Assembly (NCBI GenBank): GCA_900539115.1
Contig: UQAQ01000056.1
Coordinates: 1 to 13,839, forward strand
Source: an uncultured Roseburia sp.
GTDB lineage: Bacteria > Bacillota > Clostridia > Lachnospirales > Lachnospiraceae
Length of the DNA: 13,839 nt
Direction: 5' to 3'
Below, in pieces: positions 1 to 6,625 of this stretch. Position 1 is the first letter of the stretch; each line of letters begins with the position of its first letter. The position numbers were made by a program, and so were the translations under genes. Under the pieces are notes generated by a model. It was not told the DNA's origin. It did no database searches and saw only the letters and a program-made list of their open reading frames with translations.

Positions 1-16
1 GAGGGTAAATTCTCTA

Positions 17-47
17 TTGACTTATGCAATATTATATGATATATAAT
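17..47 (+). promoter_or_regulatory. Sigma70-type promoter of the padR operon
   Basis: A TTGACT box lies at 17-22. It is followed after 17 bases by TATATA (40-45), or after 19 bases by TATAAT (42-47). This is a Firmicute/sigma70 layout, unlike the TAnnTTTG boxes seen further right in this window. It sits about 40 bases upstream of the padR start, and its -10 region is embedded in the palindrome at 28-50. Confidence 0.6.
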
Positions 48-50
48 ATT
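28..50. promoter_or_regulatory. Perfect 10-bp inverted repeat, likely PadR operator
   Basis: AATATTATAT (28-37), a 3-base spacer GAT, then ATATAATATT (41-50), an exact reverse complement. It covers the -10 region of the padR promoter. PadR-family repressors are winged-helix dimers that bind AT-rich palindromes and commonly repress their own operon, so autoregulation of padR and the following gene is the natural reading. The palindrome is seen directly; binding is inferred. Confidence 0.6.
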
Positions 51-70
51 ATAGAAACACACCCTACCGA

Positions 71-77
71 AAGGAGG
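71..77 (+). promoter_or_regulatory. Strong Shine-Dalgarno of padR
   Basis: AAGGAGG lies 10 bases before the ATG at 88 and fixes that start. Such a full Shine-Dalgarno is typical of Firmicutes and atypical of Bacteroidota, supporting a foreign origin for the left end of the window. Confidence 0.75.
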
Positions 78-87
78 CTGTTCCTGC

Positions 88-405
88 ATGAGTTTTCCCA
101 TCAGTGCCGCGCTGCTGGATGCCATTGTGCTGTCCGTGGTGGCGCAGGAGCCGGAAGGTACCTACGGCTACAAGATCACCCAACAGGTCACCCACACGCT
201 GGAGCTAAGCGAATCCACCCTGTATCCGGTGCTGCGCCGGCTGCAGAAAGACCAGCTGCTCACGGTCTACGATGCGCCCTTCAATGGCCGCAACCGCCGC
301 TATTATCAGATCACCTCCGCCGGGCGGGCGCAGCTTGCCGCCTACGCGCAGGAGTGGAGCCGCTACCGTTCTTCCATTGACACATTTTTCAGAGAGGTGG
401 AATGA
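88..405 (+). CDS. PadR family transcriptional regulator
   Basis: A short winged-helix repressor of 105 residues, the usual size for a PadR domain with little C-terminal extension. The wing and recognition region reads YGYKITQQ, then STLYPVLRRLQKDQL (about residues 47-61), then RRYYQITSAGRAQL, the classic PadR signature. Start is set by AAGGAGG ten bases upstream. The next gene begins 3 bases after the stop, so the two are an operon. In Firmicutes this pair (PadR plus DUF1700/HAAS protein) is a common envelope-related regulatory unit; the signal sensed here is unknown. A perfect palindrome over its promoter suggests autorepression. High GC and Shine-Dalgarno use differ from everything to the right of about 1330. 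Confidence 0.9.
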   Translation: MSFPISAALLDAIVLSVVAQEPEGTYGYKITQQVTHTLELSESTLYPVLRRLQKDQLLTVYDAPFNGRNRRYYQITSAGRAQLAAYAQEWSRYRSSIDTFFREVE

Positions 406-408
406 TCT

Positions 409-1185
409 ATGACCCGTACTGCATTTCTTGCTGCGCTGGAACAGCTTCTGGCTCCCCTGCCGGAGGCCGAGCGCAAGGACGCTTTGAGCTATTACGAAGA
501 TTATCTGGATGCCGCCGGGCCGGAAAACGAAGCCCGCGCCATTGCGGAGCTGGGCAGCCCCGAGGAGGTCGCTCGCAAAATTCTGGATGAGCAGACCCCG
601 GCAGGCAGTTCTGCCGCCCCGGCATCCCCTGCACGCAAGCCGCATTCCCGCTGGCGCATGGTGCTGGGCGGCGGGCTGGCGGTGCTGGTGCTGGCCTGCT
701 TTTTCTTCCAGCACTCCAAGGCCACCCCGGTACAGCCGGTGGAGCCCGTTTCTTCTGCCTCGGAAATTCCTGCTTCCTCTGCGGAAGTGTCAGCTGAGAG
801 CACTCAACCGCAGGCCGTGGATTCCGTTTCTGCCTCAGACGGTCTGACATTCTCCCTCTCTGCTGAGATGGTCCACGATAAGCTATCCCTGAAGTTGGAT
901 TATGGTACCGTTCTATTTGTTGTTGACCCAAATGCTTCTGACATCACGCTGCAGTTTGATGGCTTTAGGACCCGGTACCTCACCCATTCCAGCGAAAAAG
1001 CTGGGACCACAGAGTTTTCCTACCATATTCCCAAATACAACGCTCTCCCTGATTCCGACAGCGCTTTGCTCACCATTACCGTTCCGGAAAATATCCTGCA
1101 TGAGGTGGACATTGATCTTGCTATGGGGGACGTTGACCTTGGCACCCTCTCTCTGGATGAACTGGATTTGGAACTTATTGAATAG
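409..1185 (+). CDS. DUF1700/HAAS domain membrane protein with DUF4097-like outer part, apparently 3'-truncated
   Basis: Residues about 1-62 form the HAAS/DUF1700 helical domain (LLAPLPEAERKDALSYYEDY, then AIAELGSPEEVARKIL). This domain is typically encoded next to a PadR regulator, as here, 3 bases downstream. One membrane segment follows at about residues 83-98 (MVLGGGLAVLVLACFF), then a Ser/Ala/Glu-rich linker. From about residue 145 there is a beta-rich region resembling the start of a DUF4097 putative adhesin, ending in alternating LDLGTLSLDELDLELIE. DUF4097 domains normally continue through many more such strands, so the stop at 1183-1185 looks premature. It coincides with the change of base composition. 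An RBS-like GAGAGGTGG lies just upstream of the ATG. The domain call is from motif reading; the truncation is inferred. Confidence 0.75.
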   Translation: MTRTAFLAALEQLLAPLPEAERKDALSYYEDYLDAAGPENEARAIAELGSPEEVARKILDEQTPAGSSAAPASPARKPHSRWRMVLGGGLAVLVLACFFFQHSKATPVQPVEPVSSASEIPASSAEVSAESTQPQAVDSVSASDGLTFSLSAEMVHDKLSLKLDYGTVLFVVDPNASDITLQFDGFRTRYLTHSSEKAGTTEFSYHIPKYNALPDSDSALLTITVPENILHEVDIDLAMGDVDLGTLSLDELDLELIE

Positions 1186-1335
1186 TAAAGGAACTTGTTC
1201 CGTGGATTTATAGAAAGTCCATAACACAATAAGGACTTTTTGCCTGACGGCAATAAAATCCGGTCATTGTCCCGCAGAGCGGACTGGCACAAGAGCAAGC
1301 TCAAATATTAATCATTTATCAAAAGAATACCCTAT
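1186..1335. other. oriT: Hairpin-rich gap before the relaxase: candidate oriT
   Basis: This non-coding gap holds several short inverted repeats in a row: GGAAC-TT-GTTCC (1190-1201); AAAGTCC (1214-1220) pairing with GGACTTT (1233-1239) across 12 bases and followed by Ts, which could also act as a terminator; GCC-TGAC-GGC (1242-1251); CCGC-AGA-GCGG (1272-1282); and GAGC-AA-GCTC (1293-1302). MobV relaxases usually nick at an oriT made of inverted repeats immediately upstream of their gene, so this is the expected place. No exact match to a known nic site could be recognised. The left edge of this gap is also the junction with Firmicute-like sequence. Confidence 0.4.
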
Positions 1336-2877
1336 ATGAACACAGATATTAAACAGGCCATGCATGTTGAAGCCGGGAAGTCATTCGGCACAGCAGAGGC
1401 GAATGAAAACGAAAGGCATTGGAATGACGACAAGATTGACAGAAAGAATCAGGATCCGACCAATCACTATGACAAGACCCGAATGAAACTGAATTTCGAG
1501 ATTGGGCCCGATGGGAAAGTTCATCCGTTGGGCTATCAAAAGAAATCGCTTGAAGTCCGTTTGCAGGAACGGTTGACTGAGTTGGGCTGGAAGCCTTTCA
1601 AGCCGGACAGCAAAATTCAACCAAACTGTTGTGCGAAATTTATCTTCGGAGGCAATCATGACCGTACACTTGAAATGGCATTTGGGACTCAAACCGTAAA
1701 TCTGGATAAGGATGCAGACAACAGCCATCTCCAGCGATGTCCGGAAATCGAACAATGGGCAAAAGATGTCTATGACTGGTGCGCCAAACGGTACGGACAG
1801 GAAAACATCATCGGCTTCCAGGTTCATCTTGATGAGAGCAGCCCGCATATCCATGCCTTGATTGTTCCTGTCGGACAACGAGCCAAAAGCGGACGTGAAT
1901 GCGTCATGTGGTCGGCTAAGTTTGGCAAGAGCTGTTATGGGTATGGCCATATTCTTCGGGAAATGCACACCTCACTATATGAAGAGGTTGGGAGCAGGTA
2001 CGGGCTGGAACGTGGTGACAGTATTGAAGGCCGGAACGTCAGTCATCTTAGTAAACGCGATTATATCCGGAAACTGTCCAAAGATGCTAAACAGGCGGAG
2101 AAAGCAGTCAAGGGGTTGCAGACTATGACACGGAGATTGGAATCACAGATATTCAGGTCTCAATCCCAACTTGAAGAAATTGAGAAATCTCTGGCTTCCG
2201 GAAAAATCGCTCTTCAGGAATATGAAATTCAAAAGACCAGGATACAAAAACAGATTTCCGAATACCAGTCCAAGCTTGAAGACAAGGCAGGTAAGCTTCA
2301 AGAAAAGGAGCAGGAACTGGAACGACTGACAAGGGATGTAACAAAGGCTCGTTCAGTTGTCCAGCCCTTCAGAAACCACAAGGTCGATTTTATGCCACCG
2401 AGAATTACTGAAAAAGTTCCATTGTTTGGTACGGACAAGTGGGTCGAACGACAGAACCGATACATTGCCAAGCATTTTACCGAAATTGTCCGCAAGATAG
2501 AATCACTATACAAGATTGATGCAGTACGGCAGGTCGAAGCTGCCCAACGCAATGTTCTGGCGGATTACGGCGAGTTTTACCGACTGAAAAGAGAGAATCT
2601 GTCCCTTTTAGAGATCAACCAAGAACTGGAATCCGAATTGAATACTTTGCTCAGCCAATTGGCAGTACCGTCAATTCGCAATATGATTTTTGCAATTGCT
2701 GACGCACTTATCGGTAGCCAGCCTGTACCGATTAGCTCCGGTGGCGGAGGTTCTACATCCGACCTGCCTTGGGATGGGCGAAGACCGGATGAGGAGGAAG
2801 AAGCCTATAGGAGGAGGTGCTTACTTCATGCTTTTAAGGTCGTAAATACTTGCAAGAGGAAAAATTATAGAAGATAA
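1336..2877 (+). CDS. mob: MobV family (Mob_Pre) plasmid mobilization relaxase
   Basis: Nicks one strand at oriT and pilots the DNA into a recipient through another element's conjugation apparatus. The N-terminal domain shows NHYDKTRMKLNFEI (residues 43-56) and the catalytic metal-binding motif HLDESSPHIH (164-173) that defines MobV proteins. A long charged coiled-coil follows at about 252-340. The C-terminus has a Gly-rich linker and DLPWDGRRPDEEEE, familiar from Bacteroides Mob proteins. At 513 residues it appears full length. The first in-frame ATG after an upstream stop is 1336; ATG 1360 (residue 9) is an alternative start, close to the usual N-terminus. Mobilizable elements of Bacteroidales often encode only this transfer function. 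GC is well above the R-M genes that follow, so relaxase and defence cargo may have separate origins. No integrase or replication gene is present in the window. Confidence 0.93.
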   Translation: MNTDIKQAMHVEAGKSFGTAEANENERHWNDDKIDRKNQDPTNHYDKTRMKLNFEIGPDGKVHPLGYQKKSLEVRLQERLTELGWKPFKPDSKIQPNCCAKFIFGGNHDRTLEMAFGTQTVNLDKDADNSHLQRCPEIEQWAKDVYDWCAKRYGQENIIGFQVHLDESSPHIHALIVPVGQRAKSGRECVMWSAKFGKSCYGYGHILREMHTSLYEEVGSRYGLERGDSIEGRNVSHLSKRDYIRKLSKDAKQAEKAVKGLQTMTRRLESQIFRSQSQLEEIEKSLASGKIALQEYEIQKTRIQKQISEYQSKLEDKAGKLQEKEQELERLTRDVTKARSVVQPFRNHKVDFMPPRITEKVPLFGTDKWVERQNRYIAKHFTEIVRKIESLYKIDAVRQVEAAQRNVLADYGEFYRLKRENLSLLEINQELESELNTLLSQLAVPSIRNMIFAIADALIGSQPVPISSGGGGSTSDLPWDGRRPDEEEEAYRRRCLLHAFKVVNTCKRKNYRR

Positions 2878-2920
2878 TCGGAGGTAAATGCTTAAGAGTA
2901 TTCTGGTTTTCTTTTCTCAT

Positions 2921-2955
2921 TTTGTTGGGGAAGTGAAGCGTTATTACTATTTTTG
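2921..2955 (+). promoter_or_regulatory. Bacteroidota-type promoter of the R-M operon
   Basis: TATTTTTG at 2948-2955 fits the Bacteroides -7 consensus TAnnTTTG exactly. A TTTG at 2921-2924 is a possible -33 box, but the 23-base spacer is a little long. The box lies about 44 bases before the methylase ATG, leaving a plausible short leader. No copy of the ACTnnAGT boxes found near 6480-6503 is seen here. Confidence 0.5.
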
Positions 2956-2998
2956 CACAATACTGCGAGAATTTTCTTAGTAGTAAATTTAGAATTAA

Positions 2999-3910
2999 AT
3001 GAAAAGATTAGACATATATCCGGCAAGACCATTTATCAAGTGGGTTGGAGGGAAAACTCAACTTCTTGATGATATAAAAAAAATTCTACCTCGTGATTTA
3101 TCACGTAGGGATGAGATGACGTATATCGAACCATTTGTTGGGGGAGGAGCAGTATTGTTTTGGATTTTACAAGAATACCCAAACATAACAAGGGCTATTA
3201 TAAATGATATCAATGCAGAGCTGATCTGTACATATCGAGTAATAAAACATGATGTCGAAAATTTAATTTTTGAATTGAACCGACTTCAAAATGAATATCT
3301 TCCACTTAATGAAGTTGATAGAAAAGAGTATTTTCTTGTTCAACGTGAGCGTTTTAACGAAAGAGATACCTCAGAGGTTGAAACCGCTGCACTATTTATT
3401 TTTTTGAATCGTACTTGTTTCAATGGATTGTATCGTGTAAACTCTAAAGGTAAGTTCAATGTTCCACATGGAAGATATGCAAATCCTAAAATTTGTGATG
3501 AGGAGACATTAAGGGCAGATTCTGCCGTCCTTCAGCGAGTTGAAATTCTTTGTGGTGATTTTGCACAAACTGGCAAATATGCCCATGATAATGTTTTGTT
3601 TTATTTTGACCCTCCGTATCGTCCTCTGACAGATACTTCTGCATTTACATCTTACGCAAAAGAAGGTTTTGATGATGCCGAGCAGATACGGTTGCGCGAT
3701 TTTTGCGCTCTAATTGCAAAGCAAAAATCTTTATTCGTGGCAAGTAATTCAGACCCATTGAATGTAGACAATGAAGACGATTTTTTTGATCATCTTTATA
3801 AGATGTTCTCTATTAAACGTGTATCTGCTGCAAGGATGATAAATTCAAAGGGAAATGGACGTGGTGCTATTTCTGAAATAATGATTTCAAATGTTGCTAA
3901 TGCTTACTGA
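2999..3910 (+). CDS. dpnM: Dam-type DNA adenine-N6 methyltransferase (M1.DpnII-like, GATC)
   Basis: Transfers methyl from S-adenosylmethionine to adenine N6 in GATC, protecting host DNA from the endonuclease encoded next. Motifs run in the alpha-class order of Dam/DpnM: FIKWVGGK (12-19), AdoMet motif I IEPFVGGGAV (43-52), NRTCFNGLYRVN (137-148), GDF (186-188) and catalytic DPPY (204-207). At 303 residues it is slightly longer than the roughly 280 of typical Dam enzymes. It is first in a three-gene operon. Its stop at 3908-3910 lies inside or next to the start region of the endonuclease gene, implying coupled translation and methylase-before-endonuclease expression. Gene order methylase, endonuclease, second methylase is a rearrangement of S. 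pneumoniae DpnII. The GATC specificity is inferred from its partners. Confidence 0.93.
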   Translation: MKRLDIYPARPFIKWVGGKTQLLDDIKKILPRDLSRRDEMTYIEPFVGGGAVLFWILQEYPNITRAIINDINAELICTYRVIKHDVENLIFELNRLQNEYLPLNEVDRKEYFLVQRERFNERDTSEVETAALFIFLNRTCFNGLYRVNSKGKFNVPHGRYANPKICDEETLRADSAVLQRVEILCGDFAQTGKYAHDNVLFYFDPPYRPLTDTSAFTSYAKEGFDDAEQIRLRDFCALIAKQKSLFVASNSDPLNVDNEDDFFDHLYKMFSIKRVSAARMINSKGNGRGAISEIMISNVANAY

Positions 3911-4769
3911 TATGAGAGACTTTGATGCTTGGCTTGCTGGTTTCAGACCGTCTATTGCCGATTATAAATATTATGTTGATTTTGATAAGGTATTTAATAA
4001 TGTGGAAGCTATTAAAATTCCACTCAATATCTTAAATGCGCTTATTGGCTCCAAGAATATCGAGGATGAATTCAGGAATATTTTGGTACAATATCCAGAA
4101 ACATTAAACTGTATCCCTATTCTTTTAGCTAAGCGTGAGCTTGATATTATGGCTATGGATGAAGAAGGACAGATTGACTTTCATTTTGACAAGCCAAATT
4201 GCACAAATGAAGATTACGTGAAATTCATGCGGAAGACTGGTCTTTTTGATTTGATGGAGAATCATATTGTCAACAATCTTGTGGATTACGTGACAGGTAT
4301 AGAAACTGGTCTTGACTCGAACGGACGTAAGAACCGTGGTGGCCATTTAATGGAAAATCTTGTAGAGGGTTTTCTTTGTAAAGCAGGACTTGTAAAAGGA
4401 GAAACCTATTTCAAAGAAATGTATATCCATGAGATTGAGGCTAAATGGGGAATAGATTTGTCTTCTATTTCCAATAATGGTGGTGCGGAAAAAAGATTTG
4501 ATTTTGTTGTAAGAGGAAAGAACACTGTTTATGGTATAGAAACAAACTTTTATACAAGCAGTGGTTCCAAGTTAAATGAAACGGCACGTAGTTATAAAAC
4601 TATCACCATGGAAACCAAAGAACTGGGATATTTCAAATTTGTTTGGTTCACCGATGGTTGTGGCTGGCGCAGTGCAAAGAATAATTTGAAAGAAACCTTT
4701 GATGTGTTGGAACACCTTTATAATATTGCGGATCTTGAAAATGGAATAATTCCAAAAGTTCTTATCTAA
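3891..4769 (+). CDS. dpnB: Type II restriction endonuclease, DpnII family (GATC)
   Basis: Cleaves unmethylated GATC in incoming DNA. The N-terminus (FDAWL ... YYVDF.KVFNNVEAIK ... NILNALIGSKNIEDEF) and the segment LDSNGRKNRGGHLMENL (141-157) are characteristic of the DpnII/LlaDCHI family. The probable catalytic core is RFDFVVRGKNTVYGIETNFY (202-221), with D204 and E217 in a PD-(D/E)xK-like arrangement, followed by GSKLNETARSYK. At 292 residues the length is typical. Three in-frame ATGs are possible: 3891 (17 bases inside the methylase gene), 3900 and 3912. ATG 3900 best matches the usual distance to the FDxWL motif. No strong Shine-Dalgarno is visible, and expression is probably coupled to the methylase upstream and to the second methylase directly downstream. 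Confidence 0.93.
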   Translation: MLLMLTDMRDFDAWLAGFRPSIADYKYYVDFDKVFNNVEAIKIPLNILNALIGSKNIEDEFRNILVQYPETLNCIPILLAKRELDIMAMDEEGQIDFHFDKPNCTNEDYVKFMRKTGLFDLMENHIVNNLVDYVTGIETGLDSNGRKNRGGHLMENLVEGFLCKAGLVKGETYFKEMYIHEIEAKWGIDLSSISNNGGAEKRFDFVVRGKNTVYGIETNFYTSSGSKLNETARSYKTITMETKELGYFKFVWFTDGCGWRSAKNNLKETFDVLEHLYNIADLENGIIPKVLI

Positions 4770-5651
4770 ATGCCAACATCCTATTATAAGTCAGAGAACA
4801 AGGATTTTACCCTTTTGAAAGGAGATTGTATCGAACTGTTGAATTCATTTGATTTTAAGTTCGATATGATTTTTGCTGACCCTCCTTATCATCTTTCCAA
4901 TGGAGGAATCAGTGTTCAAAGCGGTAAAATGGTATCTGTCAATAAGGGCGATTGGGACAAGTCCAATGGATACGAGGAAGATTACCTGTTTGATAAATCT
5001 TGGATTTTTGCTTGCCGGAATAAGTTGAAATCCAATGGAACGATTTGGATAAGTGGTACATATCATAATATTTTCTCTGTGGCACGATGTCTTGCAGAAT
5101 TAGGATTTAAAATCTTAAACTGCATTACTTGGGAGAAAACAAATCCACCACCAAATCTGTCCTGTAAATATTTTACTCACTCGGCAGAATATATTCTTTG
5201 GGCACGTAAGGAACAAAAAGTGTCTCATTATTTCAACTATGAATTAATGAAGATAATAAATGGTGGTACTCAAATGCGTGATGTCTGGAGACTGCCAGCA
5301 ATTGCGCCATGGGAAAAATCGTGTGGGAAGCACCCTACACAAAAGCCACTATGTGTCCTTTCTCGAATCATTCAGGCCTCAACTCTTCCCGGTGCATGGA
5401 TTTTAGACCCATTTACAGGTAGCAGTACGACTGGTATTGCAGCCAATCTATTGGGACGTCGTTTTCTGGGCATAGATCAAAATGAGGAGTTTCTAGAACT
5501 AAGCAAAGAGCGTCGTGAGGAAATCAACGACATCTCAAAACGTACTTTGTATTTGGAGAAACTTCAAAAGCAAGCACAACTATTTGAGGACAAAGAGATT
5601 CAGACTCTTAATGAACCTCTTGTAGAATATGGGCAGGATTTGCCATTTTAA
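4770..5651 (+). CDS. dpnA: DpnA-type second adenine methyltransferase (M2.DpnII-like)
   Basis: Second GATC methylase of DpnII systems. In pneumococcus DpnA also methylates single-stranded DNA, protecting entering plasmid strands. Motifs are in beta-class order, unlike the first methylase: catalytic DPPYHLSNGG (37-46) near the N-terminus, GKHPTQKP (186-193), then the AdoMet motif LDPFTGSSTTGIAA (212-225). SVNKGDWDKSNG (56-67) is typical of the DpnA group. Its ATG follows the endonuclease TAA with no gap (TAAATG), so the three genes form one unit. Its own stop overlaps by 4 bases the stop of the convergent minus-strand gene at 5648, leaving no room for a terminator between them. A single-strand-capable methylase is fitting on a mobilizable element, which enters cells as one strand. 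Confidence 0.93.
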   Translation: MPTSYYKSENKDFTLLKGDCIELLNSFDFKFDMIFADPPYHLSNGGISVQSGKMVSVNKGDWDKSNGYEEDYLFDKSWIFACRNKLKSNGTIWISGTYHNIFSVARCLAELGFKILNCITWEKTNPPPNLSCKYFTHSAEYILWARKEQKVSHYFNYELMKIINGGTQMRDVWRLPAIAPWEKSCGKHPTQKPLCVLSRIIQASTLPGAWILDPFTGSSTTGIAANLLGRRFLGIDQNEEFLELSKERREEINDISKRTLYLEKLQKQAQLFEDKEIQTLNEPLVEYGQDLPF

Positions 5652-6208
5652 TACTCACGATGGTTAATGGCAAGATTAAGTAAATTTCTGTAATTGATTT
5701 TACCATCCATATAATCACGTGTCATTTGTAATTGTAGTTTGAATTGATGTGCTCCAACAGTTTGTTTTTCGCAAATGCAGAATAATTCAAGAATTATAGC
5801 TATACCGTCCATTGAAAATGTACCTGGAATTCGAACATGAGAATATTTGTCTCCTATTTGTTCTATGGATTTAGGTGTATAAGAGGCTCTTTCTTCAACA
5901 GAAGAAAAAGGTTTACAGCTGTCGTAAAATTTGATAAAGTAGTCAAGCAACTCTTTTACCTCATTAGGGTATTTTTGTGCTTTTATGAGCAAATCCACTA
6001 CCCAGTCAACGTGAGGCAATTGAACTGGTCTTGCATTTGGATCATCATTGAGGTATTTAACACGAAAGTCTAATTCAGGATTATCTCCTCTGTTACCTTG
6101 AAAGATGGCAATAATAGTTCCATCTCCAGTTTTGAATGTATGTATCGCTTCAGCGTATGGCTTGAGTTGAAGCATTTTTTCATCTTTGTAATAATTTGTA
6201 TTGTACAT
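5648..6208 (-). CDS. Unrecognised 186-residue protein in the controller operon
   Basis: I do not recognise a family. The protein is soluble: no signal peptide or membrane segment. It seems to consist of a beta-rich first third (TGDGTIIAIFQGNRGDN, then LDFRVKYLNDDPNARPVQLPHVDWVVDLL) and a helical remainder (LLIKAQKYPNEVKELLDYFIKFYDSC, later MDGIAIILELFCICEKQ). No nuclease, methylase or toxin motif stands out. It begins one base after the stop of the controller-like gene at 6210, so the two are co-transcribed and probably translationally coupled; M12 is an alternative start. In ordinary C-protein R-M systems this position holds the endonuclease, so it may be an R-M accessory, a second effector or an immunity protein. 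Its end overlaps the end of the second methylase gene. The AT-rich composition matches its neighbours. Confidence 0.75.
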   Translation of the reverse strand: MYNTNYYKDEKMLQLKPYAEAIHTFKTGDGTIIAIFQGNRGDNPELDFRVKYLNDDPNARPVQLPHVDWVVDLLIKAQKYPNEVKELLDYFIKFYDSCKPFSSVEERASYTPKSIEQIGDKYSHVRIPGTFSMDGIAIILELFCICEKQTVGAHQFKLQLQMTRDYMDGKINYRNLLNLAINHREY

Positions 6209-6209
6209 A

Positions 6210-6422
6210 TTATTCTAAAAGCTTTTGTATTTCTATATTCAGTGCTTTTGCAATTTTTTCTATGTTGCAGAGAGTGATATTCTTTTCAGCACGTTCTATC
6301 ATACCAATATATGTTCGGTGTACTCCTGCAAGTTCTGCAAGTTTTTCTTGAGATAGACCTTGGCTTATTCGATATTTCTGTACATTCTTGCCAAATGTGA
6401 GCAGAATTGGTTCTTTATTCAT
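6210..6422 (-). CDS. Xre-family HTH regulator resembling R-M controller (C) proteins
   Basis: A 70-residue protein that is essentially one helix-turn-helix domain: SQEKLAEL (24-31), turn AGVH, recognition helix HRTYIGMIERA (35-45), then ITLCNIEKIAKALNIE. The GVHRTYIGMIERAEKNI stretch is typical of small C proteins of type II R-M systems, which bind as dimers to C-boxes over their own promoter and time expression of the linked gene. Its promoter (-7 TACTTTTG at 6462-6469, minus strand) is overlapped by C-box-like ACTnnAGT sites. Unusually, the gene downstream is not the endonuclease but an unknown 186-residue protein, and the R-M operon has a separate, convergent transcription unit. It could also be a simple repressor or antitoxin-like HTH protein. 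Confidence 0.85.
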   Translation of the reverse strand: MNKEPILLTFGKNVQKYRISQGLSQEKLAELAGVHRTYIGMIERAEKNITLCNIEKIAKALNIEIQKLLE

Positions 6423-6461
6423 TGATAAATTGCTATTGTTTTGTACTCTATTAACTTAATG

Positions 6462-6492
6462 CAAAAGTACTAGTGCTAACTAAAGTCATCAA
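6462..6492 (-). promoter_or_regulatory. Bacteroidota-type promoter of the controller operon
   Basis: On the minus strand TTG (6492-6490), a 20-base spacer and TACTTTTG (6469-6462) match the Bacteroides TTTG / TAnnTTTG layout with consensus spacing. It lies 40 bases before the regulator ATG. The spacer contains one arm of the inverted repeat listed at 6474-6508. Confidence 0.6.
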
Positions 6493-6508
6493 CATACTAT
6501 AGTTAGCA
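6474..6508. promoter_or_regulatory. C-box-like operator with 8-bp inverted repeat
   Basis: TGCTAACT (6474-6481) and its exact complement AGTTAGCA (6501-6508) flank the -33 box of the controller promoter. Nested within are two small palindromes of the form ACTnnAGT: ACTAAAGT (6479-6486) and ACTATAGT (6496-6503), centred 17 bases apart. Controller proteins of R-M systems bind pairs of GACT/AGTC palindromes at about this spacing over their own promoter. The positions suggest autoregulation. The sequences are seen directly; the binding is inferred. Confidence 0.55.
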
Positions 6509-6588
6509 TATTAATGAAATCTACATTATATGATGTTACAAACCTTTGTAATATCAGTTTTTGAATAGTTATCAATTTGATTTGTTTG

Positions 6589-6625
6589 TAGTTAGTCCTA
6601 TTTTAATCTAAAAAATGTATCTTTG
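6589..6625 (+). promoter_or_regulatory. Bacteroidota-type promoter of the PHP-ATPase gene with a TAGTTAG box
   Basis: TATCTTTG (6618-6625) is an exact TAnnTTTG -7 box, 30 bases before the ATG. The -33 region is weak in TTTG terms but carries TAGTTAG (6589-6595). The same heptamer is found in both arms of the controller operator: 6500-6506 on the plus strand and the complement of 6476-6482. An AAGGAGA Shine-Dalgarno-like sequence sits at 6642-6648. This suggests the controller may also act on this promoter. Confidence 0.55.

Noticed and set aside
205..931. Long minus-strand and alternative-frame open frames opposite the padR/DUF1700 genes
   Set aside because: Arg/Cys/Pro-rich translations typical of shadows in high-GC DNA; the plus-strand genes have clear RBSs and domains.
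1190..1201. GGAACTTGTTCC as a transposon terminal repeat
   Set aside because: No second copy at the right boundary (9213-9521) and no transposase; listed only as one of the hairpins in the candidate oriT.
1862..2128. Plus-strand open frame inside the relaxase gene
   Set aside because: Out of frame with a well-supported MobV protein whose catalytic motif lies just before it.
5837..6073. Plus-strand open frame of 78 residues opposite the unknown 186-residue gene
   Set aside because: No RBS or recognisable domain; the minus-strand frame is longer and coupled to the controller gene.
5648..6422. Toxin-antitoxin pair (HTH antitoxin plus 186-residue toxin)
   Set aside because: The HTH protein matches controller proteins better, and the partner shows no toxin motif and is large for a type II toxin. 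Not excluded, but unsupported.
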